Below, piece after piece: positions 16,474 to 25,351 of a stretch of 64,000 bases of DNA. Below the pieces are notes generated by a model. It had not been told where the DNA came from, did no database searches, and saw nothing but the letters and a program-made list of their open reading frames with translations. The DNA is from Saccharothrix australiensis. GTDB taxonomy: Bacteria > Actinomycetota > Actinomycetes > Mycobacteriales > Pseudonocardiaceae. Every line of letters begins with the position of its first letter. Position 1 is the stretch's first letter. The stretch lies in assembly GCF_003634935.1 (NCBI RefSeq), contig NZ_RBXO01000001.1:2815501-2879500 (forward strand). The letters are read 5' to 3'. Position numbers and translations under genes: made by a program.

Positions 16474-17232
16474 GTGCGCACTGATCACCTCTTCCCCCTG
16501 GCGTCGGTGGAGCCCGTCTTCGGGATGCCCACCGAACACGCCCGCAAGTTCCAGCAGGTGGCCGCGGAGCAGGACCTCGTCATCGACGTGCGGGCCACGA
16601 ACCCGCACGCCGTGGCGTGGCTGCGAGGCGGCGCGTTGCCCAAGCCGGCGCCGGTGAAGGCCAAGACCATCGACGACCTGGACGTCCGGCTGGGAGCGCG
16701 GTCGAAGCACCGCGGGCTGGTCGGCTTCTTCCGCCCGCTGTTACCCCGCCACGGTGTCACGGAACGGCTGCTGAGCCGGTTCGCCCAGCGGCGCGACGAG
16801 TTCACGGCGCTCGGCGCGAAGATGGCCCAATTGGAACGCCGTGGTGAATACCTCGTGCGTGACGGGGTGGTGCACGGGTTCGACCGGTGGGGCAGGCTGC
16901 GCCCGCTGACCGGCGACCACGACGTGTTCGACATCCGCGCGTCCGGCGGGCGGGCGCTGAGCGAGCGGCGGTACGACGTCGCCGTGGAGACCATGATCGG
17001 CATGGACATGGGGGTCACCCACGGCGCGCACATGTACTGGCGCCCGACGACGCCCGCCGACCTGGTGATGTTCGAGTCGATCGCCCGTAGCGCCAGCCCC
17101 AAGCTGCGCTTCCACCCGGACGGCACGATGACCGCGGGCGACTACCGCCGGCCGAACGCGGGCACCAGCACGATGACCAGACCGGCCACCGCGGACCGTC
17201 CGTACGCGACGGTGTCCAGCGTCGGCAGCTGA
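16474..17232 (+). CDS. Stand-alone CyaA/edema-factor/ExoY-like nucleotidyl cyclase homologue
   Basis: 252 residues from GTG at 16474 (GTG at 16441 is an alternative). Residues 17-64 match the class II cyclase toxins. GMPTEHARKFQQVAAE aligns with the edema-factor segment GLVPEHADAFKKIARE. VRATNPH holds the ATP-binding Arg40. K57 and K64 have the same 7-residue spacing as the catalytic lysine pair. RPLTGDHDVFDI (D148, D150) matches the metal-binding LTADxDLF motif, and VTHGAH (H183) matches the catalytic NHG/QHG histidine. The DxD-to-His distance is only 33 residues, against 84 or more in the toxins, and the following Asn/Glu are not evident, so activity is uncertain. There is no signal peptide, export domain or immunity gene. 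Its last 91 nt overlap the convergent membrane-protein gene. Confidence 0.75.
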   Translation: MRTDHLFPLASVEPVFGMPTEHARKFQQVAAEQDLVIDVRATNPHAVAWLRGGALPKPAPVKAKTIDDLDVRLGARSKHRGLVGFFRPLLPRHGVTERLLSRFAQRRDEFTALGAKMAQLERRGEYLVRDGVVHGFDRWGRLRPLTGDHDVFDIRASGGRALSERRYDVAVETMIGMDMGVTHGAHMYWRPTTPADLVMFESIARSASPKLRFHPDGTMTAGDYRRPNAGTSTMTRPATADRPYATVSSVGS

Positions 17233-17528
17233 AGCCACGTGGTGGAGGCGTTCATGTCGTCGAAGAGGAGCTTGCCGTAGACCAGCAGCAGCGCGACCCC
17301 GTAGAGGCGCGCGTGCTCGTGCCGCCACGCGAGGACGACACCGGCCAGCCCGGTGCAGATGTGCAGCGCGTGGTGCCCCTCGGCGAGCGGCAGCACGGGC
17401 AGCAGCGCGAATGCGATCTGGAACAGGCCGACGAGCAACGCGAGCAGCTGCGCGCGGCTGGGCCGCGACCTGTTCCCGGTCTTGTCCTGGTTCCCGGTGC
17501 GGTCCTTCACCGGTGCCTGGTTCCGCAT
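17142..17528 (-). CDS. DUF4383-like small integral membrane protein
   Basis: 128 residues with a basic, hydrophilic N-terminus (about 30 residues rich in K/R/N/Q) and four hydrophobic segments. HHALHICTGLAGVVLAWRH and YGVALLLVYGKLLFDD match the DUF4383 pattern of actinobacterial membrane proteins of unknown function. ATG at 17528 was chosen because the reading frame further upstream is low-complexity. Its 3' end overlaps the CyaA-like gene by 91 nt on the opposite strand. Confidence 0.75.
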   Translation of the reverse strand: MRNQAPVKDRTGNQDKTGNRSRPSRAQLLALLVGLFQIAFALLPVLPLAEGHHALHICTGLAGVVLAWRHEHARLYGVALLLVYGKLLFDDMNASTTWLQLPTLDTVAYGRSAVAGLVIVLVPAFGRR

Positions 17529-17934
17529 GGAGGCGGAGTACCCGCGCGGTCCTCGCGCATGTCCGGTTCGGTCACTTTGCGCCACCGGAAAGGGACGATC
17601 CGCACTTTCGGGTGGAGTCGACGCCGGGTGGCATGGCGGCGGGCGCGGGTGGTACCGGTGCGGGCGGCACGGCGGTGGGCGCGGACGGTTCGCTCGGGGC
17701 GCGGTGGCGGTGGCGCGGGGGAGTGGTGGCCGCCCGCGCCACCTGTGCCACCGCACCGCACCCGCCGCGCCGCCGCCGGTGCCGTCCGCGCCGCCGTCGC
17801 ACGGCACGCACCGCCCGTGCCACCCGGCCGGTCCGTGCCGCCCGACCGGTCCGTGCCGGTCCGGGAGCCCGAGCCACCCGCACCACCCGCCCGCGCCCAC
17901 CCGAGCCGCCCGCCGGACGCGGGCCACCCGCGCG
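17529..17934. other. Gene-free, low-complexity GC-rich gap
   Basis: No supportable gene. It contains short imperfect repeats, for example an 18-nt CCGTGCCrCCCGrCCGGT unit twice near 17817-17852, and G-rich then C-rich halves that could pair. All open frames here give repetitive Gly/Arg/Pro translations. Confidence 0.5.
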
Positions 17935-19158
17935 TCAGCGCAGCAGCGGTTCGAGCTTGGCCCGCGCGTCGCCCGCCGCGTCGGCCGGTGACCGCTCCCC
18001 GGCCAGCACCTGGTGCGTCATGGTCCAGATCGCCTCCGACACCTGCGGGTACCTGGGCCCGTACGCGGGCCGCGCGGCGGACAGCTGCGCCGCGAAGGCG
18101 GGCACGTTCGGGTCCCACTGCCAGCCGGGGTCGTCGACGGTGTCGGTGCGGTTGGGCAGCGCGTGCAGCGCCGCGCCGAACTCGGTCGCGTTGGCGCGCT
18201 CCTCGGCCAGCCAGCGCAGCACGTCCCACGCCCGGTCGGCATGCCGCCCGTCCCGCCCGAGCACCCACGCCTCACCGCTCAGCGCCGCCGCGTGGCCCGC
18301 CTGCCCGGACGGCAGCGCGGCGGACACCCAGTCCAGCCCCGCCTGGTTCATCGAGGGCACCGCCCACGGCCCGTTGATCATCATCGCGCAGCGGCCGGCG
18401 GCGAACTCGCGCTCGGCGTCGGCGTTGGTCCACCGCAGCGCGTCCGCCGGCGCGCTGCGGTCGACGTTCACCAGCGTGTCCATAAAGGACAGCGCACGCA
18501 CGGACGCGTCGCCGCCGACGTCGCGCACGTCGCCGCCCGCCTGCCACAGGAACGACAGGTAGTTCGCGGTCAGGTCCTCGCCCTCCGGCGCGGCGAAGCA
18601 CAGCCCGGCACGGCCCTCCGCGGTCAGCGCCTTCGCGGTGCCGCGCAGCTCCTCCCACGTGCCGGGCGGCGTGGTGACACCGGCCGCCTCGAACAGCGCC
18701 CGGTTGTAGAGCAGGGCGGTGGTGCCGGTGCGCAGCGGCACGCCGTAGAACCTGTCCCGGTGCCGGACGCTGTCCCGCACCGGGCCGAGGAACCGGTCCC
18801 GGAGGTCCCACGACGCGAACCGGGGCGTCAGGTCGGCCAGCGCCTCCTGCTCGGCCAGCCGGGGCAGCGCGGCGAGGTCGACCACCGCGATGTCCGGGAA
18901 GGAGCCCGCCGCGGCGGCCTCGTCGAGCCGCGCGGCGAACTCGGGCCGCGGCACGGCGGTCCGCCGGATCTCCACGCCGGGGTGCGCGTCCTGGTAGCGC
19001 TTGACCAGTGCCTCCACGGCGTGGTCGGCGGTGGGGGAGTGGTCGAGGTAGTCCCACCAGGTCAGCGTGACCCGCTCGACCGGTTCCGGGGTGGCGTCGC
19101 CGCCGCACGCCGCGACGGCGAGCAGGAGTATCGCCGTGAGCAGTGCCCGAACACGCAT
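17935..19158 (-). CDS. ABC transporter sugar-binding lipoprotein (orphan)
   Basis: 407 residues. A lipoprotein signal peptide (RALLTAILLLAVAAC, cysteine near 20) anchors it outside the membrane. The rest is a family 1 solute-binding protein: TLTWWDYLDHSPTAD, DIAVVDLAALP, YGVPLRTGTTALLYNRALF, FAAGRCAMMINGPWAVP. It would capture a sugar or oligosaccharide for import. No permease or ATPase gene is adjacent, so it probably uses a transporter encoded elsewhere. ATG at 19158 was preferred to the in-frame GTG at 19179 because it begins the signal peptide. Confidence 0.9.
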   Translation of the reverse strand: MRVRALLTAILLLAVAACGGDATPEPVERVTLTWWDYLDHSPTADHAVEALVKRYQDAHPGVEIRRTAVPRPEFAARLDEAAAAGSFPDIAVVDLAALPRLAEQEALADLTPRFASWDLRDRFLGPVRDSVRHRDRFYGVPLRTGTTALLYNRALFEAAGVTTPPGTWEELRGTAKALTAEGRAGLCFAAPEGEDLTANYLSFLWQAGGDVRDVGGDASVRALSFMDTLVNVDRSAPADALRWTNADAEREFAAGRCAMMINGPWAVPSMNQAGLDWVSAALPSGQAGHAAALSGEAWVLGRDGRHADRAWDVLRWLAEERANATEFGAALHALPNRTDTVDDPGWQWDPNVPAFAAQLSAARPAYGPRYPQVSEAIWTMTHQVLAGERSPADAAGDARAKLEPLLR

Positions 19159-19242
19159 GCCGCTCGCACCCTTCGACACAGGCGGCGGCCTCGTCCAACG
19201 GATGTCAGTGGTCCTACCTTGGCGCGGGACGGGGTGTCAAGA

Positions 19243-19407
19243 TCAGGCATTCGCCCGTTCGCCGGACTGGGGATCGGCCGGCGGGGGCGGCGTCGCGGTG
19301 CCCCCGGCCCGCCGCCCGGTTGCCTGCTCCGCGTGCTCAAGGGCGCCGAAGTCGAGGTCGGCGAGGTAGGTGGCCGCCAACTCGTCGTAGATCGGTGTTG
19401 AACTCAC
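19243..19407 (-). CDS. Small hypothetical protein (54 aa)
   Basis: Begins with GTG; the N-terminal SSTPIYDELAATYLADLD is like that of short uncharacterised actinomycete proteins. The C-terminal half is Pro/Gly/Thr-rich. A CAGTAT -10-like element lies 7 nt before the GTG, suggesting a leaderless message. No function can be assigned. Confidence 0.45.
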   Translation of the reverse strand: MSSTPIYDELAATYLADLDFGALEHAEQATGRRAGGTATPPPPADPQSGERANA

Positions 19408-19632
19408 GTTTCGGGATACTGTCCGGCGGAGCCGTCCGGCGCTGCCCGACTCACCTGTGTGGGTTACTCGATTGCCGCCAAAAGCCGCAATACTGCGGTC
19501 ACGATTGTTCGTGCGCGTCCTCTGGACCGGTGACGCCTCCCGCCGCTCGCCCAGGCCGCACGACACCCCGACACCTCGCCCGAGCCCACCGGAGCCTCCG
19601 TCGGTGCTGCCTGCCCGAGGACCGCGGCCCAA

Positions 19633-19762
19633 GCACCGCGCCCGATTACCGCGCCCGAGCACTGCGGCCGATCACCGCGCCCGAGCACCGCGCCCGAGCA
19701 CTGAGCCCGAGCACTGCGGCCGACCACTGCGCCCGAGTACTACGGGCGACCGCTACGGCCGA
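19633..19762. repeat. Ten copies of a 13-bp tandem repeat
   Basis: Ten consecutive 13-nt units, consensus GCACCGCGCCCGA, with no indels (130 nt exactly). Thirteen is not a multiple of three, so a repetitive protein is not the explanation. The surrounding 19408-20168 interval has no supportable gene; the rest of it is GC-rich single-copy sequence. Confidence 0.85.
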
Positions 19763-20168
19763 CCCGCCGCGCATGAGCACCACGCCGGGGGAGCCGCCCG
19801 GTGCGTCGCCCCGCCTCCCGCGCGAGCACAGCGAATGAGCACGACGCCACAACACGTGATCGGCGTAACGGGGCCGCCCGTGCCCACGATGATGGCGTAG
19901 GCGGCCACCGCCCCCCAGAGGCCGCCGGCAAGTCCCGGCCGGTGCTCCACTCCCCCCAGGAGCGCCGGCCGGGCACCTTGCGGGGCAACGGATACCGGCA
20001 GTGGACGGTGGCGATGGGCAGTGGCAGGCGGTCAGCGAGCGATGACGGCGGGCGACTGTCCTTTTCGGCGCGGTGAACGGCAGGTGGCCCGCGAGGTGTC
20101 GGCGGTGCGCGCCCGCCCCCCGACCACGGGCCGGATGTGCCGGGCGCGCACCGCGTTCGGCGTTCGGC

Positions 20169-22511
20169 TCAGCCGCCCGGCGGGAAGCGCCTGGCGGGTG
20201 CGCGCCCCGCGGGCTGCCGCACCTCCGGCGGCGTCGGCGGGTCCGGCACGGGCAGGCTCACCGGCTCGTCCGGCCCGACCTCGATCGGCGTGCCGTGGTG
20301 CGCCGTGCGCAGCGGACCGCCCGACACGATGCGGTAGGTCGCCTCGTCCCGCGTCACGCTGACGGAGAACCTGGTGCCCCGGAACGACATCCGGAACGCC
20401 ATCCGCTCCAGGCCGGGTGGCAGGCGGGGCGCGAAGGTGAGCCCGCTGTGGTCGCGCATCCCCCCGAACCCGGCCACCAACCCGATCCACGCGCCCGCCA
20501 GCGACGCCATGTGCAGTCCGTTGTGGACGTTGTCGTGCAGGTCGTGCAGGTCGGTGAACGCCGCCTCGGCCAGGTAGTCGTAAGCCAGTTGGAGGTGGCC
20601 CACCTCCGCCGCCAGCACCGACTGCGTGCCCGCGGACAGCGACGAGTCGCGCACGGTCCGCGCCTCGTAGTAGGCGAAGTTCGCCGCCTTCTCCTCGGCG
20701 CTGAACGCGTCGCCCCGGACGTGCATCGCCAGCACCAGGTCCGCCTGCTTGACGACCTGCTTGCGGTACAGGTCGAAGTACGGCTTGGTCAGCAGCAGCG
20801 GGTAGTCCTCGGGCCGCGTCCCCTCGAAGTCCCACTCGGCGTGCGCGGTGAACCCCTCGGCCTGCTCGTGCACGCCGAGCATCGCGTCGAACGGTATCCG
20901 CATCCGCTCGGCCGCCTCGCGCCACGCGGCGACCTCGTCCGCCCCGACCCGCAGCGTCCCGGCGATGTCCGGGTTGCGCTCGCACGCCTCCACCGCCGAC
21001 CGCAGGTTCTTCTGCGCCAACAGGTTGGTGTAGGTGTTGTTGTCCACGATCGCCGAGTACTCGTCGGGCCCGGTGACGCCGTCGATGCGGAAACCGTCGT
21101 GTGGATCGTTGTGCCCCAACGACATCCACAACCGGGCGGTCTCCACCAGGAGTTCCGTGCCGCACTCCCGGTCGAACTCGGTGTCCCGCGTCGCCGCCAG
21201 GTACTGGGCGACGGCGTGCGCGACGTCGCCGGACACGTGGAACGCCGCCGTGCCCGCCGGCCAGTAGGCCGAGCACTCCGCGCCGTTGATGGACCGCCAC
21301 GGGAACGCCGAACCGCGCTGGCCCAGCACGTCGGCCCGCTCGCGCGCCTTGTCCAAAGTGGAGTGCCGCCACCGCAGGGCGTCGCGCGCCGCGTCCGGCA
21401 CGGTGTAGGTCAGCACGGGCAGCACGAACATCTCGGTGTCCCAGAACGCGTGCCCGTCGTAGCCGGGCCCGGTGAGGCCCTTGCCCGCGATGGCCCGCGT
21501 CTCGCCGCGCGCCCCGGCCTGGAGCAGGTGGAACAACGCGAACCGCAGCGCCTGCTGCAACTCGTCGTCGCCGACCACCTCGATGTCCGCGACCTCCCAG
21601 AAGTCGTCCAGGAACGCCCGCTGCTCGGCCAGCAGGCCCTCCCACCCGGTCTGCCGCGCGCCCGCCAGCGCCGCGTCGACCTGGGCGCGCAGCGCGGGCA
21701 CCGACCGCTGCGCCGACCACCCGTAGCCGAGGTACTTGGTCAGCCGCAGCGCGCCGCCGGCGGGCACGTCCACGGCGGCGGTGAACCGCGCCAGGTCGCC
21801 CTCGGCGTGGATGCCGGTGCGCAGGCCCTCGTGGGTGTCCAGCTCGTGGTCCATCCCGGCCGCCATCCGCAGCCCGGAGTGCCGCGTGTGGTGCGCGAGC
21901 ACCGCCCGCGCGCCCTGCGCCCACGCGAAGTCGCCCACCAGCGGCGCGTCCAGCGCCGCCGCCACCCTGGGGTCGCCGGGCCGGTGCTCCACCGGCTCGT
22001 TGGCCAGCAGGTCCGACTGCACGACCAGTTGCAGCGCGTCCTCGGGCTCCACCACGTAGTGGATCGCGGCGACCGCGCGCTGCGTGAACGACACCAGCCG
22101 CTCGCTGCGCACCACGACCCGGCGGCCGGTGGGCGACTCCCACAGCGTGCGCCTGCGCAGCGTGCCCGAGCGGAAGTCCAGCTCCCGGTCGTGCTCCAGG
22201 GCGCGCCCGTAGCGCATGTCCAGCGGCTCGTCCTCGACCAGCAGGCGGATCACCTTGCCGTCGGTGACGTTCACGACCGTCTGCCCGGCCTCCGGGTAGC
22301 CGTAGCCCGCCTCGCCGTAGGGCAGCGCGTGCTCCTCGTAGAACCCGTTCAGGTAGGTGCCGGGCAGGCCGCGCGGCTCGCCCTCGTCCAACGTGCCCCG
22401 CATCCCGATGTGCCCGTTGGACAGCGCGAACGTCGACTCCGTGCGGCGGAGCTGGGGCACCGACAGGCCACGCCACCGCAACGACCACGGCCCGATGTCG
22501 TACCCCGTCAC
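20169..22511 (-). CDS. Glycoside hydrolase family 65 phosphorylase (maltose/trehalose/kojibiose type)
   Basis: Would phosphorolyse an alpha-linked disaccharide to beta-glucose-1-phosphate and glucose. 780 residues, the usual length. The N-terminal ALSNGHIGMRGTLDEGEP, central HAFWDTEMFVLPVL and the catalytic-acid region DGVTGPDEYSAIVDNN (Glu in GPDEY) are GH65 hallmarks, as is LLLTKPYFDLYRKQVVKQAD. Start is GTG at 22511, overlapping the phosphoglucomutase stop (GTGA). The coupled beta-phosphoglucomutase would convert the product to glucose-6-phosphate. Which disaccharide is used cannot be decided. The Pro-rich C-terminal tail is atypical. Confidence 0.93.
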   Translation of the reverse strand: MTGYDIGPWSLRWRGLSVPQLRRTESTFALSNGHIGMRGTLDEGEPRGLPGTYLNGFYEEHALPYGEAGYGYPEAGQTVVNVTDGKVIRLLVEDEPLDMRYGRALEHDRELDFRSGTLRRRTLWESPTGRRVVVRSERLVSFTQRAVAAIHYVVEPEDALQLVVQSDLLANEPVEHRPGDPRVAAALDAPLVGDFAWAQGARAVLAHHTRHSGLRMAAGMDHELDTHEGLRTGIHAEGDLARFTAAVDVPAGGALRLTKYLGYGWSAQRSVPALRAQVDAALAGARQTGWEGLLAEQRAFLDDFWEVADIEVVGDDELQQALRFALFHLLQAGARGETRAIAGKGLTGPGYDGHAFWDTEMFVLPVLTYTVPDAARDALRWRHSTLDKARERADVLGQRGSAFPWRSINGAECSAYWPAGTAAFHVSGDVAHAVAQYLAATRDTEFDRECGTELLVETARLWMSLGHNDPHDGFRIDGVTGPDEYSAIVDNNTYTNLLAQKNLRSAVEACERNPDIAGTLRVGADEVAAWREAAERMRIPFDAMLGVHEQAEGFTAHAEWDFEGTRPEDYPLLLTKPYFDLYRKQVVKQADLVLAMHVRGDAFSAEEKAANFAYYEARTVRDSSLSAGTQSVLAAEVGHLQLAYDYLAEAAFTDLHDLHDNVHNGLHMASLAGAWIGLVAGFGGMRDHSGLTFAPRLPPGLERMAFRMSFRGTRFSVSVTRDEATYRIVSGGPLRTAHHGTPIEVGPDEPVSLPVPDPPTPPEVRQPAGRAPARRFPPGG

Positions 22512-23221
22512 AGGAGTTCCGCCAAGTCCTCGACCACCACGTCCGCCCCGTTCTCCCGCAGCGCTTCCGCCTGTCCCACCCGGTCCACCCCCACCACGTA
22601 CCCGAAACCACCCGCGCGACCCGCCCGCACGCCCGCCAGCGCGTCCTCGAACACGGCGGCGTGCGCCGGCTCCACACCCAGCATCCTCGCCCCGGCGACG
22701 AACGAGTCCGGCGCGGGTTTGCCCAGCAGCCTCTCCCGGCTGATCACGACGCCGTCCACCAGGGCCTGCACGTACGACGAGAGGCCGGCCGCGTCCAGCA
22801 CGCGGGTGGCGTTCGCCGACGACGTCACCACGCCGATCCGGAACCGCCCCCGCGCGGCGTCCAGGTAGCGCACCGTGCCGGGGTAGGGCGTCACGCCCTC
22901 GTCCCGGATGATCGCGTCGATCAGCGCGTTCTTGCGGTTGCCGATGCCGTGCACGGTGTCGGCGTCCGGCGGGTCGTCCGGCGCGCCCTCGGGCACGGTG
23001 ACGCCCCGCGACGCCAGGAACGCCCGCACGCCGTCGTAGCGCGGCCGGCCGTCCACGTAGGCGAGGTAGTCGGATTCGGTGAACGGCGGCAAGCCCCGTG
23101 GCCCCAGGTAGTCGTCGAACGTGCGCCGCCAGGCGCGGCGGTGCAGGACGGCGGTGCTGGTCAGCACCCCGTCGAGGTCGAAGAGGCAGGCGGTGATCCC
23201 GTCCGGCAAGCCGAGTCTCAT
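22508..23221 (-). CDS. Beta-phosphoglucomutase-like HAD hydrolase
   Basis: 237-residue HAD-superfamily enzyme. The nucleophile motif FDLDGVLTSTAVLHRRAW, the helical cap, the GVVTSSANATRVLD motif, the conserved Lys in GKPAPDSF and the acidic FEDALAG are present. It would isomerise beta-glucose-1-phosphate to glucose-6-phosphate. It is co-translated with the GH65 phosphorylase, the standard pairing. ATG at 23221 lies 9 nt after a GGGTAG hexamer on the minus strand. Confidence 0.92.
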   Translation of the reverse strand: MRLGLPDGITACLFDLDGVLTSTAVLHRRAWRRTFDDYLGPRGLPPFTESDYLAYVDGRPRYDGVRAFLASRGVTVPEGAPDDPPDADTVHGIGNRKNALIDAIIRDEGVTPYPGTVRYLDAARGRFRIGVVTSSANATRVLDAAGLSSYVQALVDGVVISRERLLGKPAPDSFVAGARMLGVEPAHAAVFEDALAGVRAGRAGGFGYVVGVDRVGQAEALRENGADVVVEDLAELL

Positions 23222-23228
23222 GCTGCGT

Positions 23229-23254
23229 GTCTACCCGGTCCCGTCGCGGGGTAC
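23229..23254. promoter_or_regulatory. Divergent SigB/SigF-type promoter elements
   Basis: Plus strand: GTCT (23229-23232), 16 nt, GGGTAC (23249-23254), reading into the NADH dehydrogenase. Minus strand: GGGTAG (23231-23236) exactly 9 nt before the phosphoglucomutase ATG. The plus hexamer is inside a GGGGTACCCC palindrome. Confidence 0.45.
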
Positions 23255-23280
23255 CCCGCCTGCCGGGAGGTGGTCGCACC

Positions 23281-24588
23281 ATGGGCAAGCCACGGGTGCT
23301 GGTCGTGGGCACGGGATTCGCGGGTTACCACTGCCTGCGCGGGCTGGAGCGGGCACTCCCGCCGGACGCGGCCGAACTGGTCGCGGTCAACCCCACCGAC
23401 TACATGCTGTACGTGCCGCTGCTGCCGGAGGTCGCGGGCGGGACGCTGGACCCGCGCCGGGTGGCGGTGCCGCTGCGGCCCAAGCTCCCCCGGACCAGGC
23501 TCGTCCAGGCGCATGCGACCAGCGTGGACCTCGCGGCGCGCACGTGCACGGCGGTCGACGTGGAAGGCCGCGAGCGGGTGGTCGGGTGGGACCGGATCGT
23601 GCTCACCTCCGGCAGCGTGACGCGGCTGATGTCCGTGCCGGGCGTGGCCGAGCACGCGCTCGGGTTCAAGTCGGTCGCCGAGGCGGTGTTCCTGCGCGAC
23701 CACGTCCTGCGCCAGCTCGAACTCGCCGAGCAGGCCGACGACCCCGTCGAACGGGCCGCCCGCGCCACGTTCGTCGTGGTCGGGGCCGGGTACACCGGCA
23801 CCGAGCTGGTCGCCCAGGGCAGGCAGCTGACGGAGGCCGCGCGCCGGGGCCGACCCGGCCTGCCGCCGGTCCGCTGGGTGCTGGTCGACCTGGCGCCGCG
23901 CGTGCTGCCCGGCCTGGACGAGCGGCTGTCCGGGCCCGCGCTGCGCGTGCTGCGCGACCGCGGCGTGGAGGTGCGGCTGAAGACCAGCGTGGCCGCGGTG
24001 ACCGAGACCTGCGCGAAGCTCACCGACGGCACGGAGATCCCGACCCGCACCGTCGTCTGGTGCGTGGGCGTGCGACCGGACCCGTTGGTGTCGTCGGTCG
24101 ACCTGCCCACCGAGAAGGGCCGCCTGGTGGTGGGGGAGGAGCTGCACGTGCCCGACCACCCGCACGTGTTCGCGGCGGGCGACGTCGCCTCCGTGCCGGA
24201 CGCCTACAACCAGGGCAAGCCGACGCCGATGACCGCGCAGCACGCCGAGCGGCAGGGCAGGCTCGCGGCGCGGAACGTGGCGGCGTCGCTCGGCTACGGC
24301 GAGGCCCGGCCCTACCGGCACCGCGACCTGGGGTTCGTCGTGGACCTGGGCGGCGGCCAGGCGGTGGCAGACCCGCTGCACGTGCCGCTGACCGGCCTGC
24401 CCGCGAAGCTCGTGGCGAAGGCGTACCACCTGCTGGCGATGCCGGGCAACCGGGTGCGGGTGGCGGCCGACTGGCTGACCGAGCTGCTCGCGCCCCGGCA
24501 GGTCGTGCAGTTCGGGCTGGTGCCCGCGTCGGGCGTGCGCCTGGCCGACGCGGACCGGGTTGACGCGGGCCCGGCGGCGCACCGCTGA
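23281..24588 (+). CDS. Type II NADH dehydrogenase (NDH-2) / FAD-dependent pyridine nucleotide oxidoreductase
   Basis: 435 residues. FAD is bound by VVGTGFAGYHCLRGLE, NADH by VVVGAGYTGTELVAQ, and VFAAGDVASVPD closes the FAD site. GRPLVVG-type and PTPMTAQHAERQG segments fit NDH-2. The C-terminal stretch (LVAKAYHLLAMPG and after) would be the membrane-contacting end. It would pass electrons from NADH to quinone without proton pumping. ATG at 23281 has a GGGAGG ribosome-binding site, and a GGGTAC promoter lies upstream. It is divergent from the phosphorylase operon. Confidence 0.9.
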   Translation: MGKPRVLVVGTGFAGYHCLRGLERALPPDAAELVAVNPTDYMLYVPLLPEVAGGTLDPRRVAVPLRPKLPRTRLVQAHATSVDLAARTCTAVDVEGRERVVGWDRIVLTSGSVTRLMSVPGVAEHALGFKSVAEAVFLRDHVLRQLELAEQADDPVERAARATFVVVGAGYTGTELVAQGRQLTEAARRGRPGLPPVRWVLVDLAPRVLPGLDERLSGPALRVLRDRGVEVRLKTSVAAVTETCAKLTDGTEIPTRTVVWCVGVRPDPLVSSVDLPTEKGRLVVGEELHVPDHPHVFAAGDVASVPDAYNQGKPTPMTAQHAERQGRLAARNVAASLGYGEARPYRHRDLGFVVDLGGGQAVADPLHVPLTGLPAKLVAKAYHLLAMPGNRVRVAADWLTELLAPRQVVQFGLVPASGVRLADADRVDAGPAAHR

Positions 24589-24643
24589 GCCGCGCGCCCC
24601 GGCGGCGTCCGCTGTTCGCGGGGTTGCCCGTGCGCACGAAGAA

Positions 24644-24665
24644 GCCCGGCCACGCGCGGCCGGGC
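24644..24665. terminator. Bidirectional terminator hairpin
   Basis: GCCCGGCC, 6-nt loop, GGCCGGGC (8-bp perfect stem), preceded by GAAGAA. It lies between the convergent NADH dehydrogenase and DUF3140 genes. Confidence 0.7.
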
Positions 24666-24754
24666 GGTGTGGCCGGCGGAGTCCGGCCGTTCCGGGTCGG
24701 GTTCGGTGGTGCCGGACCGCCGGTCGCCGTCGTGGCGACGCGCCCGGTCCGGGG

Positions 24755-25075
24755 TCAGGCCGGCTTGAGCGGGTCGTGCCCGATGGACATCAACCGGTGC
24801 CGCCAGTGCGCTTCGCCGGCGGTCGGCTCCAGGTCGTCGCGGCGCTGCGCGTGGACGCGGTCGACCACCTTCTGCATCACGCGCATGTCGTCGGTGGTCA
24901 GGTCGGTCCGGCGCTTGCGCAGCACCCGCAGCACCTCCTGACCGGTCGGGGTGCCCGCCTGGTCCGGCAGCTCCTCGCTGTCCTCGTCCGCCGAGCGGGT
25001 GCGCAGCCAGTCCTCCAGTTCGTGCGAGGTCATGTTCACTACTCGGTGGAACTCGTCCCACAGGGTGTCGCTCAT
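24755..25075 (-). CDS. DUF3140 family protein
   Basis: 106 residues, small and charged. MTSHELEDWLRTRSADED, the DMRVMQKVVDRVHAQR helix and the C-terminal HRLMSIGHDPLKP match the DUF3140 family, whose function is unknown. ATG at 25075. It may belong to the stress group nearby because family members are often found beside ChaB and SDR genes, but that is inference. Confidence 0.8.
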   Translation of the reverse strand: MSDTLWDEFHRVVNMTSHELEDWLRTRSADEDSEELPDQAGTPTGQEVLRVLRKRRTDLTTDDMRVMQKVVDRVHAQRRDDLEPTAGEAHWRHRLMSIGHDPLKPA

Positions 25076-25351
25076 GAGGCCCAGGGTTGCCGCTCGGACC
25101 GCGTCCGAAACCCCGTTTCGCCGGCCGACCGGCCGTGGTGGCCGGCGATCGTCCGGCGAGCGGTCGACCGAGGGGCGCGGTGCTCCGGCCGGACGCTGTG
25201 CGGCGCCTGCCGGGCGGGTGCTCACCGCGGCGTGCCGACGCGCGCCGAACGCCGGTATTTCGGCTGGTCAGCGCGGTGTCTTCCGAATTGTCGTACCCCC
25301 CTGGCACTATGTCGAACAGGTGTTCGGTACGCGTTCGGAAGGGAGCTAGGG

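Noticed and set aside
19633..19762. CRISPR-like array
   Set aside because: Units are 13 bp and contiguous, with no spacers and no cas genes nearby.
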